From an uncultured Microbacteriaceae bacterium (GTDB lineage Bacteria; Actinomycetota; Actinomycetes; Actinomycetales; Microbacteriaceae), in contig CAMLMQ010000018.1 of NCBI GenBank assembly GCA_946481135.1, forward strand, positions 1-27,431: 27,431 bases of DNA. Direction: 5' to 3'. Each line of letters starts with the position of its first letter. Position 1 is the stretch's first letter. Shown here one piece after another: positions 26,853 through 27,431 of this stretch. A program made the position numbers and the translations under genes. The notes beneath the pieces were generated by a model. That model was not told the DNA's origin and did no database searches. It saw only the letters and a program-made list of their open reading frames with translations.

Positions 26853-27431
26853 TCACGGCAGGTCGACGCTCGCCGACCCTCCCGACACCGTGACCGTGCC
26901 TCCCTGGAACGCTTGGCTGTACGTCCCGGCGTCGACGTCACCGACGGGCGGAGCCGTCGGGAAGCCCAGCACGTCGAGTTCGCGTCCGTACCATCCCCAC
27001 CACGTGACGGCGAGTGTCGGCACGGCGTAGCTGCCGGCGGGGCTCTGCACGATCCATCCGGACTGGAAGGGTTGGTAGCAGGCACCGCCCTTGAGGGTGC
27101 AGGTCTTGGGTCCGGTGGCGGTGCCGAGCCAGGGCGAGGAGAGCTGCGCGTTGACCCAGGGATCGGTGGCGGCGGTGAGCGCGGGGGTTCCGTTCGTGAC
27201 GGTGATGGTGCCGCCCTGGAAGGTCTGTGTGTAGTTGCCCGTCGAGGGTGAGGCGCTGGGTGCGCTCGTGGGGAAGCCGAGGAAGTTCAGCTCGCGTCCG
27301 TACCATCCCCAGCCGGTGAGCGACGCGGTGGGCACGGCGTAGCTGCCGGCGGGGCTCTGCACGATCCATCCGGACGGGAAGGGTTGGTAGCAGGCACCGC
27401 CCTTGAGGGTGCAGGTCTTGGGTCCGGTGGC
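26853..27431 (-). CDS. LGFP-repeat cell-surface protein, C-terminal part (5' end outside window)
   Basis: The minus-strand frame is open from the right edge to TGA at 26855-26853, about 192 visible residues. It consists of LGFP modules (seen as NFLGFPT and DVLGFPT), each with SPAGSYAVP, WGWYGREL and a FQGGTITV-like strand. LGFP domains occur in secreted actinobacterial proteins, often with a hydrolase or peptidase domain, and are thought to bind the cell wall. Two larger units of 104 residues repeat almost exactly, each with a C-x7-C pair (TCTLKGGAC) that could form a disulfide. The signal peptide and any catalytic domain would be further right. It converges on the GT-C gene with five bases between the stops. 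Confidence 0.8.
   Translation of the reverse strand, partial: ATGPKTCTLKGGACYQPFPSGWIVQSPAGSYAVPTASLTGWGWYGRELNFLGFPTSAPSASPSTGNYTQTFQGGTITVTNGTPALTAATDPWVNAQLSSPWLGTATGPKTCTLKGGACYQPFQSGWIVQSPAGSYAVPTLAVTWWGWYGRELDVLGFPTAPPVGDVDAGTYSQAFQGGTVTVSGGSASVDLP
27019..27431 (-). repeat. Near-identical tandem coding repeat, 312-base period
   Basis: 27019-27119 and 27331-27431 match at 100 of 101 positions. The single difference is T27064 versus G27376, giving Gln versus Pro. The offset is 312 bases, 104 codons. The sequence between the blocks is less conserved, so this part has been recently copied or homogenised. The right copy runs into the window edge. Confidence 0.85.

Overview
The window is very GC-rich, gene-dense DNA from an actinobacterium, most likely a Micrococcales member of the Microbacteriaceae type. 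Three things point there: an acyl-CoA carboxylase beta/epsilon pair, the neighbourhood birA / gtrA-like / purK / purE / LytR-CpsA-Psr, and many genes that appear to be leaderless, with a TAGRCT-like -10 box 6 to 8 nt before a GTG or ATG start. The family assignment rests on gene content and my recall, not on a database match.

Layout. (1) 1-400: the end of an unidentified plus-strand gene, two strong tandem hairpins, and a gene-free convergent gap. (2) 401-2250, minus: accE and accD (carboxyltransferase beta subunit), with a dispersed palindromic repeat inside the first codons of accD. (3) 2357-7335: a four-gene plus-strand nonulosonic (sialic-like) acid operon: a sialyltransferase-like glycosyltransferase, a CMP-nonulosonate synthetase fused to a HAD phosphatase, a short NeuB without SAF domain, and a DUF6716-type glycosyltransferase. 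It is bracketed by two paralogous minus-strand genes for small membrane/coiled-coil proteins with matching promoters. (4) 7386-12615: polyprenol-phosphate mannose synthase, birA, a GtrA-like protein, purK, purE and an LCP ligase. (5) 12626-16521, minus: a GT4 glycosyltransferase, rmlD, rmlB and a GT2 glycosyltransferase. (6) 16680-22998: a GT2-GT4 fusion, a WbbL-like rhamnosyltransferase, the Wzm/Wzt polysaccharide ABC exporter, rmlC and rmlA. (7) 23018-26847: a compact operon of a 4-TM SMR/ArnE-like protein, a membrane-anchored GT2, a SAM methyltransferase and a GT-C glycosyltransferase. (8) 26853-27431: the C-terminal part of a secreted-type protein with LGFP modules.

Together the genes describe cell-envelope glycopolymer synthesis. 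RmlA/B/C/D make dTDP-L-rhamnose. The GT2, GT4 and WbbL-like enzymes assemble a rhamnose-containing glycan on a lipid carrier, Wzm/Wzt export it, and the LCP protein probably ligates it to peptidoglycan. The NeuA-HAD/NeuB cassette supplies a CMP-nonulosonate that its two flanking glycosyltransferases probably use. The region-7 operon looks like a three-component lipid-carrier system (polyprenol-phosphate sugar synthase, flippase, GT-C transferase) for extracytoplasmic glycosylation. BirA would biotinylate the carrier subunit of the carboxylase whose beta and epsilon subunits are at the left. No rRNA, tRNA, CRISPR array, transposase or integrase was recognised.
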